DNA of 64,000 bases from Nephrocerus scutellatus (GCA_947095585.1 OX352762.1:92974249-93038248), one strand, 5' to 3'. Shown: positions 11,297 through 23,482, counted from the stretch's first letter. Translations and numbers: made by a program. The notes: generated by a model not told the origin, from the sequence alone.

Positions 11297-12281
11297 CTTT
11301 ACAGGGTGTTTATTTAATCGCAAATGGGTATTTACGGTATTGGTTAAATATTCCATCAAACAGACACAACACACACAAAGGGGTGGGGGGAAACAGAAGC
11401 ACAATGGGACAAATTGCAAAAGCACGCAGTAAGCGGAGAATGAAATGGCAACCAAAAATAAAATTCGTTAGTACATAATTGTCACTGAAAAGAGAAAAAT
11501 AATAAAAACAACGAAGCAACCCCTAGGGGTGATGGAATGATTGATTGAATTATGAACAGCAAAACAAAGATGAGATGAGAATTAATAAAAAAAATTAATG
11601 CGAATGTTCGTTTATCGAATGCGCGAATAAAATCGGGACGAAGATGTACGATTAAAAGGTAAAAAAAATAAAATAATCCAAAAATAGTCGTTCTGATTTA
11701 GAAATGCGGTCGGTTAAGTGACACGACGCAGAATTCTTTACTCGTCCGCCGGATTAATTATTAATTGCCAACACTGTGCTGATCGCTGCCATAAAATCTG
11801 TCAACTCTTTATTCTCCTGGCTTCCTGTCGATTTTTAATGCACACACACAGCAAATTGGATAATTGCCCTGATACTGGCCAATTCACGGTCTATTCATTG
11901 GTTTCTGGTGGTGCAGGGAAGCAATATCTTTTAATTACATTTTTAATTACTCTATTGTCACGTTGTGTTATGTTGTTTTAATCTTTTTTATGTGGTTATA
12001 GAAATAAATGTACACTCTAATTGGACGTGAAGTTATCCAGCGGGTTTACGACGGACATTTTATAGAACGTGTAACCGCATTTCTAATCATAAACTAATTG
12101 CAAACGAACCGCGGCATTGAAATAAAACTAAATAAATCAGCAAACTTTGATGGACTTAAAAAAAAATGAATTGTGAAAATGTTCAGTAAAAATATTTATG
12201 ACTTTAACTAACGAATACAATAAAAAAAATATATATATAAATGAAACAGAAAGAGAAAGAGAATTATCGTGGAATGCATAC
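11297..12281. other. CAP intron, nothing recognised
   Basis: Contains the upstream approach to the weak acceptor at 11296 and otherwise only AT-rich sequence. Confidence 0.5.
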
Positions 12282-12314
12282 CCCGTTGAAGATGTCCATA
12301 ACTTCGTCCCACCA
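12282..12314 (-). CDS. CAP: CAP 33-base microexon WWDEVMDIFNG
   Basis: Acceptor TTTTAG|TGG and donor GGG|GTATGC bound exactly 11 codons, WWDEVMDIFNG, phase 0 on both sides. Following ...SEKEKKE from 18083 it makes KKEWWDEVMDIFNG, which lines up with the E-P-W-Y-K-F-F segment of the vertebrate family members. The exon is skippable in frame but its conservation suggests it carries an important helix. Confidence 0.85.
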
Positions 12315-12650
12315 CTAAAATGTAAAATAATACATATATGAAATATACAAAGTAATGATTTGTTAATTTTGAATTTTTCAGTTAATTTTATTTTTAATTT
12401 CATAATCGTAATTCCTAATTTAATGGATGGATAATTTTTATATATAAAAACTTTGTAATGCTGGATAAATATCAAAAAAGCTTTATTATGACGAATTGTT
12501 TATTGGTTTCATTTAAACTCCTTTAGTTTAGAGCAAAAAAAACTTAATAATTACTAACAAATAAAGCAACAAATATCATGGCAAGGGAGCCTTATACAAT
12601 TAGGCATTGTTTAGTAAACGAATGAAAAGAACTTCAACTTTTTAACATGA

Positions 12651-12965
12651 TACGGGTGGGTCAATAAGTCCTTGAAAATTAACACAAATTGTGTCGTCCC
12701 CTTATATTTAACATTTTTTTTTGTCAAGAATCATCTATCAAAAGAACGCACCCAAATTTTCAGACAGATCTGTCAAATAGTTTTGTTGTGGCAGCCATTT
12801 TATATAGACGCCTATGAGCATTTTTGTTAAAATGAAAAAAAGGGAATTTCCAGTGCTCATTGAAGACTATTTTTTGCGAGAAAAAACTATCACGCAAACC
12901 AAACAAAAGCTTGACAAATATTATGGGGACTCTTTACCATCGATTGGAACAAGAGGGAATTCCCG
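12651..12965 (+). mobile_element. mariner 5' fragment
   Basis: Starts with acgggtgggtcaataagtccttg, a mariner-type terminal repeat, then an untranslated leader and the transposase start. From the ATG at 12832 it reads MKKREFPVLIEDYFLREKTI then TQTKQKLDKYYGDSLPSIGT, the N-terminal DNA-binding region of mariner transposases. The catalytic part is absent; homology ends near 12965. Confidence 0.8.
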
Positions 12966-13134
12966 GGAATTTTTTCCATTTTCTAGTTCACGTTTCCCGG
13001 GATTTTTAGGATTTTTTGCTTACATTTTGGAGCTGTAATTTTTCAAATAGTGCCACTTATATATTTATATTTCATCTGCATATTTCTGCGGTCAGCCATC
13101 AGCAAAATAGAGGGAATAACACAGAATGCTCTAG

Positions 13135-14300
13135 AATTGCAGGTGGCTGTAACTATTTCTGACTGGTGGAAGTGCGATCAAACCTCCACGTGGTGGCCGC
13201 CGGTAATTTTCCTCCAATGCAGGAAAAGCTGAATATGATCGGGCTAGTCCCTTCAAAGTAAGGTTGGCGCGAGGCCAATAACCACGCCTGTAAAAATTTA
13301 TTACGAAACCCAAAATCAGCCTTGGATATACTGATGAACGACGACGACCACGGCAACGAAAACGGCTAAACGATTTAAGAATTTTCTCATGGAACGCTCG
13401 CTCACTGTATAGAGCTCGAGCTGCACAGCAGCTCGCCGATACCCCCTCTAAATATAAGGCTGACATAACAGCAATTCAGGAGATGCGGTGGACAGGGAAT
13501 TGTGTCTTACAAAAATCGGAATTTGACATATATTACAGCTGTCATGTAAGACATCATGTGCTCGGGGTGGAGTTTCTAGTCAGCAAAAGAATGAAACCCA
13601 CCGTTATCGGCTTTAAAGCAATAAATGAACGGCTATGCACCCTTCGCGTTCGGGGCAAATTTAAAAACATAAGCCTTATAAACGTTCACGCACCTACAGA
13701 GAATTCCCCAGATGATGAAAAAGAGGAATTCTTTGAATCAGTCGAACGGGAACTCCATGCCTGCCCTCAGTATGATGTAAAAATCATTCTGGGGGATATG
13801 AATGCTAAAATAGGTAGGCATCCAGTATTCAGGCAGTATTTACTTTGGCACCCATAGCTTACATGAGAACACTAATGACAATGGACAACGAGTCATAGAG
13901 ATGGCAGCAAGCAATAATTTTGTCGTTGCGAGTACAAGGTTTGCGCGTAAAAATATCCACAAAGCCACCTGGGTATCTCCCGATGGAGCCACTCGCAACC
14001 AGATAGACCGCCGCCACAACCCGAACCTGTTGACGGTACGAACGTACCGAGGTGCCAACTTCGACTCGGACCACTATCTTGATGGTATGGTGCTCCGAGC
14101 GCGGATTGCATCATCACGAAAGACTGCATCCGCAAATCAGATTCGAGTCAACACGGCTGCCCTTCGCAATGAAGAGACCAGAAACAACCACGGTCAAGCG
14201 ATAGGACTCACCCAAAATGCAGGGAGAGTAAGTAAGTAAGGGCTGAGATGTCGGACGTAGAAGAGAAATGCACACGCCTTAAGAATACTGTCATTAGTAC
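13135..14300 (+). mobile_element. RTE-like LINE (family A), endonuclease domain
   Basis: A nearly complete apurinic-type endonuclease domain: ITAIQEMRWTG (catalytic Glu), LINVHAPTEN, KIILGDMNAKIG (catalytic Asp/Asn), then after one frameshift near 13840-13860 MAASNNFVVASTRF, TWVSPDG and SDHYL (catalytic His). This kind of protein is often labelled craniofacial-development-protein-2-like. The region after 14300 lacks the RT that should follow. Confidence 0.85.
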
Positions 14301-14397
14301 TGCTGATTTCATCAGCATTGAAATCCATATTCATACTTCACAGCAGGTTTGTCAGATGTCGCCTGATTTGTTCGCGGCAGTACTGCGCGTTGCTTCA

Positions 14398-14535
14398 CAT
14401 TTCGCCGTTCGGATACGGCATTAAATTGTAGGTCCCTTCCATTTGTGTGCAAATGTATACATGCACAACACAAATGGTCGCGAGAAGCTAGGTCTTAGAC
14501 CGCAACGGTCTGTCGCGCCAAATTTTATTATAGAT
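14398..14535 (+). mobile_element. SINE 3' part
   Basis: cgccgttcggatacggcattaaattgtaggtccc...gcacaacacaaatggtcgcgagaagc...ccgcaacggtctgtcgcgcc, matching the 3' half of the SINE. It sits between two parts of the family A LINE. Confidence 0.75.
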
Positions 14536-14954
14536 ATGTATCAGGGAGAGTTTCAGTTAGGCAGTCTTCATTCGCGTTGTACAGCCAAAGATATCATCTC
14601 CGAATTGCCAGTACGTTGAAAAAGAAGTTTTAAGGTACATATCGTAATGAGCATCTGAAGCCCCACAAGTATAGCGGTTGAATTGGTAATTGTACTCTAG
14701 TTTGGGCCGAATGAAGGCCCTTTAAATATAGTCTGGGTAAAATACTTTATGCCTATACTGAATTTTTAGTTTTCCTAGGTGCAAAAGAAGAGCTTAGACG
14801 ATTGAATACAAAATTGGGCTTTAGAGTAATTAGATTCAAATTTCCATAGTTTTCCCTACATTTTAATGCTTCCAAGGTTATATTTCTGGTTCCACCTCCG
14901 AAGAGCGTAGAAGTGGGCGAGTGATTTCAAAGAAGAAAAGAAATAGTGTTCGGG

Positions 14955-15540
14955 CAACAGCTTGGAATCCAACATTGTTTCCTTAATTAAAATAGTGGAG
15001 CGTGAATTTAAATACAGCATGGAATCAGAAATACGCGCACTATTGCTTAAAGCCAACAAAGTCTGTCAAGACTCTTCAAATCCAGGAATTTAATCATAAC
15101 GTCCAAGCTGCTGGTGTATAAAACAATGGTAATATAAGTACTCATATACGGATCCGAGACTTCGGTGCTTAGCATTCTAACCTCTTATCCGCGTTCAAGA
15201 GAAAAGTCTTACAAAGACATGTTATCCCTGTAATTGAAAAGCAACGGTTCCGGAGACTATGGTGATGAGATTTGTAGACGTTATCGCACTGTCGACTTCG
15301 TGAAGAGAATTAAACTTGGTAGGCTCCGCTGGACAGGACACATAGTTAGCATGAGGGAAAAATATCCTGCTTGGAATGTCCTGTGCGGTAGGGTTCATGG
15401 GACACGACAGCGAAGCCGGCCAAACTTACGTTGGAAGGATGGCGTAGACCTAAACACCCATAGTTTAGGGATGCCAAACAGACTGGAATTTCGGGAACTA
15501 AGTCATTTCTCAAGCGATTTTTATGAAATTCGGTAGGCAG
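14955..15540 (+). mobile_element. RTE-like LINE (family A), C-terminal part
   Basis: Matches the 57.6-58.1 kb copy: the MEPEIRARLLKANKAYFSLS region (decayed) and VDFVKRIKLGRLRWTGHIVS followed by RPNLRWKDGVD. The fingers and palm of the RT are missing, so this and 13135-14300 are one element with a large internal deletion, or two copies. Confidence 0.75.
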
Positions 15541-15885
15541 GACTAATATGGAACTATAAGTCTTGTTCCTATGTAAAATATGGAATAGGATCATTATGGA
15601 CTGGACTTTCGGGAACGAACATTTCTTAAGCGATTTCTATAAAATTCGGTAGGCAGGACTAATATACGACTATAAGACTTATTCCTATGGAAATTCTGGA
15701 ATACGGCATTTAGGGACTGGAATTTCAGGAACTAAGCAATTTCTCAACCGATTTCTATGAAATTCGGAAGGCAGAACTAATATGAAACCTATGGAAATTC
15801 TGGAATACGGTCATTAGGGACTGCAATTTCGGAAATTAAGCCATTTATCAACCGATTTGTATGAAATTCGGTATAGCGGTTTGGG
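15478..15885. repeat. Tandem repeat, ~115-bp unit, 3.5 copies
   Basis: Each unit has actggaatttcgggaacta, aagcgatttctatgaaattcggtaggcaggactaatat and tattcctatggaaattctggaatacgg. Units begin near 15478, 15597, 15712 and 15817. It starts inside the 3' end of the family A LINE. Confidence 0.75.
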
Positions 15886-15889
15886 TGAC

Positions 15890-16245
15890 TTTTGAGGGTA
15901 TTTTGGAAATCGTTTGAGGGTATTTTAGGGGTGTTTTTTTGGGTCTTTTGGGGATCTTTTGATGGTCCTTTACGGTTCTTTTGGTGGTTTTTAAACGGCT
16001 TTGATGGTCTTTTTGTGGTCTTTTTCGGGTATTTTGGGGAGTTTTTTTTAGGGTCTTTTTGGGTCTTCTGGTGGTCTTTTGAAGAGTCTTTTGAGTCTAT
16101 CGGTGGTCTTTTGGTGAGTCTTTTTGGGGTCTTTTGTGTATCTTTTGAGGGCCTTTTTATGATTCTTTTTGTGTTTTTGGGGGTCTTTTTCGATTGTATT
16201 TTTGGTGTCTTCTTTGGGTTTCTTGAGGGGTTTTTTGCCCCACAA
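15890..16245. repeat. G/T-rich cryptic satellite
   Basis: An irregular run of ggtcttttggg-type words gives strong strand asymmetry (G+T on plus, C+A on minus). Both strands stay open over more than 110 codons as a result: Lys/Pro/Thr-rich on minus, Phe/Gly/Trp-rich on plus. No sign of a gene. Confidence 0.75.
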
Positions 16246-17800
16246 TAACAAAGAAGTTCCACTTACACCGCGCGTAAAGGTTACACGCATTGTTTTTTTC
16301 CATAAATCGGCATCAGATCATGTCATACTATAATGACTATGTTCTGTGTGCTCTGGTGTGCTGTGAGCAGTCCAGCTTACTTTACGATTGCCGTTTTTTT
16401 TTTGTTGGGTTGCAGTGCTTCGCATGTGTTTATATTTTTCAGCATTTATAGTGGAGTTCAGTATACTTTTGTGTATGTGAAAATTTACACGAAAAATTTA
16501 AATGTTTATGGGTTGTTTTTTTATATACCTATATATACTTTAGTAGATACCATTCGTAACGAAAACATAACAGGAGCTGTTTATAACTGTTAGGGCCTAT
16601 TGTTTGAATATGTGGTAGTCTTGGTTCTGGTACCTCTTCGCACTCTATCTGCTGACAGAATGTATGGAACAATTAGTGGCTTCAAATTTTAAGTCAAGGC
16701 AAGGGAAGGCAAAAAAGGCAGGCATTTTTTATTTAACAAACATCGTCACTCATTAGCAAATAATTTTTTTTAATCAACTCATTTTTATGATTGAGCTTCA
16801 TCAGGGGTAAAATAACGACTCCGACACAATACAACAACAAAAACATTTCCACACTGGAGTCGAATCCTTAGAAATCTCGCCATCCGTATAGAGTGTATTG
16901 CATTTGGTTCATATCAAAAACAACGGAAAATTAATTTTCCTAAGAAGGTGCGAAATAGTATATCGCCGATCCCCCACAGAGCTACGTCAAGTGTCTTAGT
17001 GTACATAATAGAATATGTACTTGTATATTGTGGATTATTAACAGCGCCCAAACAGTTCAATAAAATCAGCTTATTACAACGAAATCCTTGCGGGCGATTA
17101 GGTATAGAGGTTAGGTCTCTTCTCTCTTGTTTTCCCCTGGGAGAACCACCATCGCGATAGCAAAAGTTTAATTATAGGAACTGTTGATTACGCTTAAGCT
17201 TTGTGAATTTAATGATGGTGTTCCACCCCTTTTCCGAACTCGGTGTCTTTCAGTCCCTAATGAATTCAAATATTTCTTCTTTATTGCAGTCCTCTTGCGT
17301 AGTGCGCATACAAAAGGAAATTCTATTAAGTCCTTGATTGGTTTTTATTCACAATATAAGGTTTGCTGGTATAATGCAGTAGTTGACTTTTGATATGGTG
17401 ATAGGCGGTGGCAGTAGACAAATAAAGGGAGATGGATGGTCCTATTGATTCTTGATTGATTGCAAAATAGTTTTAAATCAAAGCCAAAGTTGAATTGATT
17501 AGTTGATTTAATATTTTAAATGCGGATGTGGATGGAGTTGCAAATTAAGAAACCCTTTCTGTATTTTCGGTAAAGTGTAGTGAGATGATTTCCCAATGGG
17601 TCTTCAACTTTTAAATGTCAAAGGGCTGATAGGTTAGAAGGCGCAAGCAACTGCCATGAATTAATTGAATTCTTAAATCTTTCGACTAAGATTAATCAAC
17701 GAAATTCTGTAAATTTGTTTTAAAACTACATTCGGTCCTTCGGCCATCCTAGGTCCTCTTATCCACTGTGTAGCATACACAACACCACACATAAGCTTAC
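16246..17800. other. CAP intron, nothing recognised
   Basis: AT-rich, no supported element or exon apart from the doubtful cassette just beyond its right edge. Confidence 0.5.
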
Positions 17801-17917
17801 TTGTGTGGATTGAATATCGTTACGTGAAATAAAATTCAAATCTATTTTATGATGCCCAGTTGGATTATAAATTGTTTGTAGGTGCACAGGAACACTTAGA
17901 GTAGAAACATACATTGG
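17801..17917 (-). CDS. Possible CAP cassette exon
   Basis: A strong donor CAA|GTAAGC closes an open stretch of 39 codons whose best acceptor is ATTAAG|CCA. It would be phase 0 to phase 0, as needed between 18083 and 12314, and codes PMYVSTLSVPVHLQTIYNPT and 19 more residues ending IQSTQ. The acceptor lacks a good pyrimidine tract and the sequence has no recognised motif, so it may be a chance reading frame. Confidence 0.3.
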
Positions 17918-18082
17918 CTTAATGCAAAATTGCAAAGAAATCCACAAAATTGAATGTGTTCGTGCAAAAGTGCAAACACACACACACACATACAAAAACA
18001 CTAAACATAACTTCTGCGATCCTTGTAAAGTGGTAAAGTGCTGTTCAAGCTAGCTGTTGAAATTTGAAACTGCCAAACTTAC

Positions 18083-18203
18083 CTCTTTCTTTTCCTTTTC
18101 GGAAATGGATGAATGTCCGGTTACGTAATCCTCGATACGACCTGGCTGATTTCTGTATGAATCCTGTCCAGATTTAATCGGATTTGGCATAGTACCATAA
18201 ATT
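18083..18203 (-). CDS. CAP: CAP exon with RIEDYVTGHSS motif
   Basis: 121 bases from TTTCAG|A to GAG|GTAAGT, phase 2 to phase 0. It codes IYGTMPNPIKSGQDSYRNQP then GRIEDYVTGHSSISEKEKKE. It resembles the second conserved block of SORBS proteins, where a similar Y-x-P-G-x-S-S-x-L-x-x-E segment is followed by a Trp-rich helix; here the helix is on the next exon. Confidence 0.9.
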
Positions 18204-19140
18204 CTGAAAATGGTAATTGTGAAGTTAGTATTCAAAATTCAAATATGAAAGTAAGGAAGCTGAATTGGGATCCACTCAATCTATGAATCAATGAATGAAT
18301 AAATGATTGATCGGTTGATGCCGGACGTGCCGACGAAAAGAACCGAACTTGAGGCGCATGTATTTAGCTGAAGATAATAAATCATGATGGGTGACTACGT
18401 AAACAGCAACAACAACTATGGTCTTATCTATCTCTTGTGTAAAAAAAGCGATTCCTTATCCTTAAATGGTAGCGACGTTCTCAACAACCGGACGGAAAAT
18501 TATATTTTCGGGAACTGTTTACTCACTTAACCTTTTAACTTTTTCGTGCCAAATACTTACATAAATTATTGTTATTCATGTCTCAGACGCTCAGCACCTT
18601 TATATATGGCGATTGCTATTCAATTTTTAAGAATTTCCATTTCAAAGAGTACCTGCGAAATGGATAAAAATTGTATAAGAGGCGACCGTACACATGGACA
18701 ACTGATTCAATTTGGTGTATTTCATTTTCACTGCAGGTACTCGTATATCGAGTGTTCGTGCCTTACAGATGCCAGCGAATGCAGGCAATTTAAGATAACA
18801 GTATCACAGAGCAATCGATCGTAATGGAATTGCAACACATATCCCATCGCAATAAACTACACACTAACGTACAAGCTATGTATGCATCATGGAGCCACGA
18901 ATTTCCGCGGGGAGTACTTTTGCGCTTGTTGTAATGTGTTCCTTGGGATAGTGTAGTGCAAGTCCTTCGCTGTAGATCTAACTAAACATAGCGCACTGGG
19001 AGAATAAAGTTAAAAGCCATCAACGCGCATTTCATCAGAGCTAAGTATGTGCATCGCCTGCCTGCGTTGCCATAAGGAACTCATAAATGCCAATGCAAGC
19101 ACTTAAAATATTCCATGGAGATTCAGTGCTGTACGTACGT
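18204..19140. other. CAP intron, no confirmed feature
   Basis: On the minus strand ccatatataaagg (complement of 18597-18609) resembles a TATA box. A short ATG frame then runs to a GTAAGT (18558-18563), but ends in phase 1, which gives a stop on joining to 18203. Confidence 0.4.
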
Positions 19141-19190
19141 ATTTCCGGTCGGGACGGTCGGGACGGTCGCGACGGTCGGTCGGGCATTTT
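19141..19190. repeat. GC-rich minisatellite
   Basis: Short tandem of ggtcgggac/ggtcgcgac words, strikingly GC-rich within AT-rich DNA. Confidence 0.75.
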
Positions 19191-19462
19191 ACTTATATTT
19201 TAAAAAGAAATTGTAAATGTTAGTGTTACTAGCGCCGGACTGACAAAAGAAAAAGAAGAATGAAGAATATGGAAGGATCCTTGGTGGCATTTGCAAAAGG
19301 CAATCGAAGTTTTTCTAGCGATGCATGTCAAGGGGTGACTAGCTAACTATTGTATGTGTATTGAAATGATATTGGGAATTATAAATTTAAAGAGAGTGAA
19401 ATTTTGATACGAAAATAAGACTTTTGATAAAAGAAAATAGGCGTGGCAAACTAAAATACTAG

Positions 19463-19750
19463 GTAAACGCCGTGCCTTTTAGTGGTTAGTGCGTTGGACT
19501 TCTGAGCAGCAAGTTCTATGTTCGAATTCCAAAAAACACCAAAAGTATTTTTCACGGTCCACCTCTCGCGAATGTCTGATAAACGTCCGAGATTAATAAC
19601 TTGACGCGAAGAGCTTCTCAATTTACCTTTTGGATATGGCATTTAATTCTAGGTCCCTTCCATTTGTGTCCCAAAATATAATACGCACGAAATGCATGGT
19701 CGCGACAAACTAGGCCCTGGACCGCAACGATCATCGCGCCACATTTTATT
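19463..19750 (+). mobile_element. tRNA-derived SINE, nearly full length
   Basis: A box ttttagtggttagtgcg, B box atgttcgaattcc, SINE body caccaaaagtatttttcacgg and the tail with ggaccgcaac...cgcgcc. It abuts a family B LINE directly at its 3' end. Confidence 0.8.
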
Positions 19751-20830
19751 AAACTTAAATATTGCATATGCAACATTCAAAAATGATGTCTCTCTCCACT
19801 CACAAATTATTAAAAAAGTTAATTTTCAATTATTATGGATTATTATTCGGTATCGATGCCGAACAAGCAGGTGTCCGCACTGGATCCTCCTGTGTAAACC
19901 ACATCAACACCCTGCGGATCATTATTGAACAGTGCGTTGAATTTCGGTCACCACTGCACCTGCTGTTCATCGATTTTGAGAAGGCGTTTGACTGTGTCAA
20001 CAGACAGTTTATCTGGCTCGCCTGGCGCAGAAGAGGTACATCCGATAAACTAATAGCTTTTATTAAAGCAACCTATGATGGCTCTAAATGTTATGTGCTA
20101 TATGTGGAAAGGGAGGCAAATGTTGCGGGTTTGAAGATTAACACTGCCAAAACCAAAATCATCAACCTCGGCACTAACTCAGTAACTCAAGTTAACATTG
20201 CTGGACAACCGGTGGAGAGAGTAGAGAGTTTCCAATATCTTGTCTCGACCGAAGGTGGAACCGAACAGGACATTGTCAACCGAATCGGCAAAGCCAAATC
20301 AGTGTTTGGAATGATGTCCATGATATGGCGAGGCAATGCGATCAGCTTAAACACCTAGCTGCGACTTTTCCGTTCAAATATTGAATCTGTGCTGTTGTAT
20401 AGGTGGTGCAGCAATTGGAAGGTGACCGCTACTATCACAAAAAGATTACAAACGTTCGTAAATAGGTGCTTACGGAACATCTTAAGGGATCTCTGGCCTA
20501 ACCCTATCTCTAACGAACATATTTACCAGAGAACGGGTCAGGAACCAAAAGGCACAACCATCTAACGACGGAAGTGGCAGTCATACACTCCGAAAAGGCG
20601 ACAGCTCCATAGCAAACTACGCAATGCAATGTAATCCGTTTCCTCAAGATGGTAGTAGAACGGGTCGTCCAAGAAATACATGGCGCAGAAGAGTTGAGGA
20701 GGAGTCACGGCAATTGGGGAAGAGTTGGAGAGAGCTGAAGCTTATTGCCAGAAACCGCACGCGAAGGCGCGTACGCGTAGTAGAGGCCCTAGGACCCACA
20801 AAGGGATATAACAAAAAGAAAAAGAAAAGA
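19751..20830 (+). mobile_element. LINE (family B) with catalytic core deleted
   Basis: The longest open part (19762-20358, 198 codons) reads GIDAEQAGVRTGSSCVNHIN, LHLLFIDFEKAFDCVNRQFI and KATYDGSKCYVLY and then jumps in frame to REANVAGLKINTAKTKII. The section holding Q-G-C...S-P and Y-A-D-D is gone. Downstream: VESFQYL, then GRPRNTWRRRVEEESRQLGK. The ORF start at 19762 is arbitrary, since the element is 5' truncated. Confidence 0.85.
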
Positions 20831-21119
20831 AAGATGGATTATTATTATTATATGGCATGGAAGTTGCCGTGAATTGCAAACAATCTGTTTACTGAATTTT
20901 ACCGATAGACTGAAGGACGAAAATGGTTCTATCGAGTCAGCTTCCGATCCTGGACTAAAATATGAATGCATATGCTATCTTTCAAACAGAAGACGAAGAA
21001 ACGTGTGGACAAAACTATAATACCCTTACGGTTTATTGTAGAATATGAAAAAAAGATCAACTGAGTATTCCCGAAAATTATTCGTTTTTGTTCTTCATTT
21101 TTAGCTCTGAGCTCTGTTT

Positions 21120-21500
21120 GGCTCCGGTGGGCAGGGCAGCTCACATGAACGAGCCAGAAATGATTGTAATTCCTATCTTCGGCGAATCAAATTCACCTAC
21201 GACCAAATATTTTGGTAAAAAATACTACAATGTACCAAAGGTAGTAAACATTTTTGGTCATTCGTGAAAAGAAATAAAAATAAAGCCACGTCGTCGATTC
21301 CTACGCTCACTTATAATAACATTCCAGTTGTCAGCTCTAAGGACAAGGCCAATCTGTTTGCTGCGCATATTGTAGCTAGCCCAACGCTACGTGCATTGCT
21401 ACCACCTGCACCTGCAGCCTCGTCGTCGATTCCAACGTTCATTTACAATGAAATTCCAGTTGTCAGCGGTAAGGACAAGGCCAATCTGTTTGCTTGATGT
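21120..21500 (+). mobile_element. CR1/Jockey-like LINE fragment
   Basis: Reads ARNDCNSYLRRIKFTYDQ and a Lys-rich stretch followed by SSIPTLTYNNIPVVSSKDKA, the linker between endonuclease and RT in this family. The block SSIPT..YN.IPVVS.KDKANLFA occurs twice (21288-21375 and 21418-21497). Confidence 0.7.
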
Positions 21501-21559
21501 TTTTGATGTTCATATTAGAGCTTGGCTAGATACGTCTAGCCCTCTACACTCAAGTAAGT

Positions 21560-23470
21560 TCGCATATAGGTAGGAAATGAAAAAGTACAGAGGGCGCTCT
21601 TCACTATCTCGTTAAAAAGATAGAAGGGGATTTTCTCTCCAAGGAAATAGCTCTGTGTACTTTCCTTGACATTGAGGGTGTGTTCGATAACACTGGCTAC
21701 GACTCAATAACGAGAGCAATCAGTAACAGAGGAATCGAGGGCTCGACCAACCAATGCTGGAAAGTCGAGTCATTACATCCTCCCAGGGGGAGTGTCTGTG
21801 TCGGTGACTGCAGCTAATGGCTGACCGCAAGGAGGCGTCACTTGTCATAGACAACCTTCTAACCGATTTGCATAGATCAGGCTACATCGCCATTGGTTAT
21901 GCTGACGATTTGGCGATCATAACTAGTGGTAAGTACAGCACGACCATAACAAATGTCATGCAAGGTGCGTTACTTCACGTCTTAGAATGGTGCAATAGAG
22001 AGGGTCTTTCCATCAATCCTTGCAAAATATCTCGGAGTCATCCTTGATAATCGACATAACTGGAATTCTCACATCAAGTCCGCCATTGAACGTGCCACTA
22101 GGGCCCTGTCGGCCTGTAGACGCCTCTACGGCAGAACTTGGGGTCTTAATCCCAAAATAATACATTGGATTTGTAGCATGATGGTGAGACCAATTATCAC
22201 GTACGCGGCCATCATATGGTGGCCTAAAGTTCTTGAACGGACAACGGTAATTAAGCTTCAGAAGCTACAAAGAATTGCATGGCTAGGTATAACGGGTGCT
22301 ATGCGCACCTGCTCTACGACAGCATTAGAAACTGTTGTAGGGCTTTCATCCCTACCAATCTTCATTAGGAAGACGGCCGCTTGATACGCTAACAAGGTGC
22401 AACTAGAATATGGGTACAAACAAGGTGACTTCGAGGTACACCTGAAAATCCTAAGCTCAATTCCTGAAAGAGACATGCCTTGCACTATCCCGGACAGCAT
22501 GTCGAGGGAGTATTGTTTCGGCATGATATTTGAGGTAAAAATATTGGACCGAGCAATCTGGTCTAATGGTGTTCCAGCACTGGACAAAAAAGGTCGGTCT
22601 GGTACACAGACGGATCGAAGATGGATTCTGGGGTTGGGACTGGGGTATTCGGACCCAACACCAAGGTCTCAATATCAATGGGTAAGAGTCCCACAATTAA
22701 GGTCTGCTCCCGTATAAACCTAAGTAAGGGTATTATAGGCGCTACGATTTATATCTTTTCAGATAGTCAGGCAGCACTGAAAGCGCTATCGTCCAATAAA
22801 GTAGTTTCTAAATCAGTTAAATGCTGCTACGATGCACTGCAATCCCTAGCGAGGCTCAACAGGGTTAAGCTCGGTTGGGTCCCTGGTCACCAGGGAGTTG
22901 CAGGCAACGAACATGCAGATGAACTAGCTAGGGTTGGTTCAGAATCTGCGTTCTTAGTACCGGAACCATACTGTGGTGTCAGCTGGGCTACCACCACAGC
23001 AATGATTATTACATGGGAAAAGAAACTTCGTCTAGCCCACTGGGATAATACACCAGGGCTTAGACAGTCCAAACGCTTAATCAGGCCCTTCTCCTATAAG
23101 GAAATTCTTGATCTGGACATGGATAGCATCAGAAACCTAGTGAGTTTTTTCACAGGTCACAGGACAGGTGGCTTGGGATATCACCTGCACAGAATCAATC
23201 TGGGCTCAAACACGGAATGTAGGTTGTGCTTGGAAAATAACGAAACATTTGGGCACATTCTCTGTGACTGTCCAGGTTTGATTTGGTTAAGGAGACATAT
23301 TTTCCACAAGGCATTTTGTTCGTCGGCGGATATGCGTTATTCTGCCACTAAGGACATACCATCCTTTATTAGGAAGGTGGCGAGTCTCTTAGATTAGTTA
23401 CACCCTAAGATATAATGGATCTTTTGAGGTCGCAGTCTCAGCCAACTGGACTAGGGTTTTATATAAAAAA
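21560..23470 (+). mobile_element. LINE (I/LOA group) with RNase H domain
   Basis: 5' truncated. Contains intact Y-A-D-D (GYADDLAII, 21898-21909), MVRPIITYAAIIWWPKVLE, then an open frame to 23397 with RNase H: IFSDSQAALKAL and WVPGHQGVAGNEHADELARV. A Cys/His motif near the C terminus (C-x2-C-x8-H-x3-C) follows. A/T-rich tail near 23465-23482. Frames are broken between the RT parts. Clade call is from motifs only. Confidence 0.85.
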
Positions 23471-23482
23471 AAAACAAAAAAA

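Noticed and set aside
15789..16262. 157-codon Lys/Pro-rich minus-strand ORF
   Set aside because: It is the product of a strand-asymmetric repeat; the opposite strand is equally open and there are no protein motifs.
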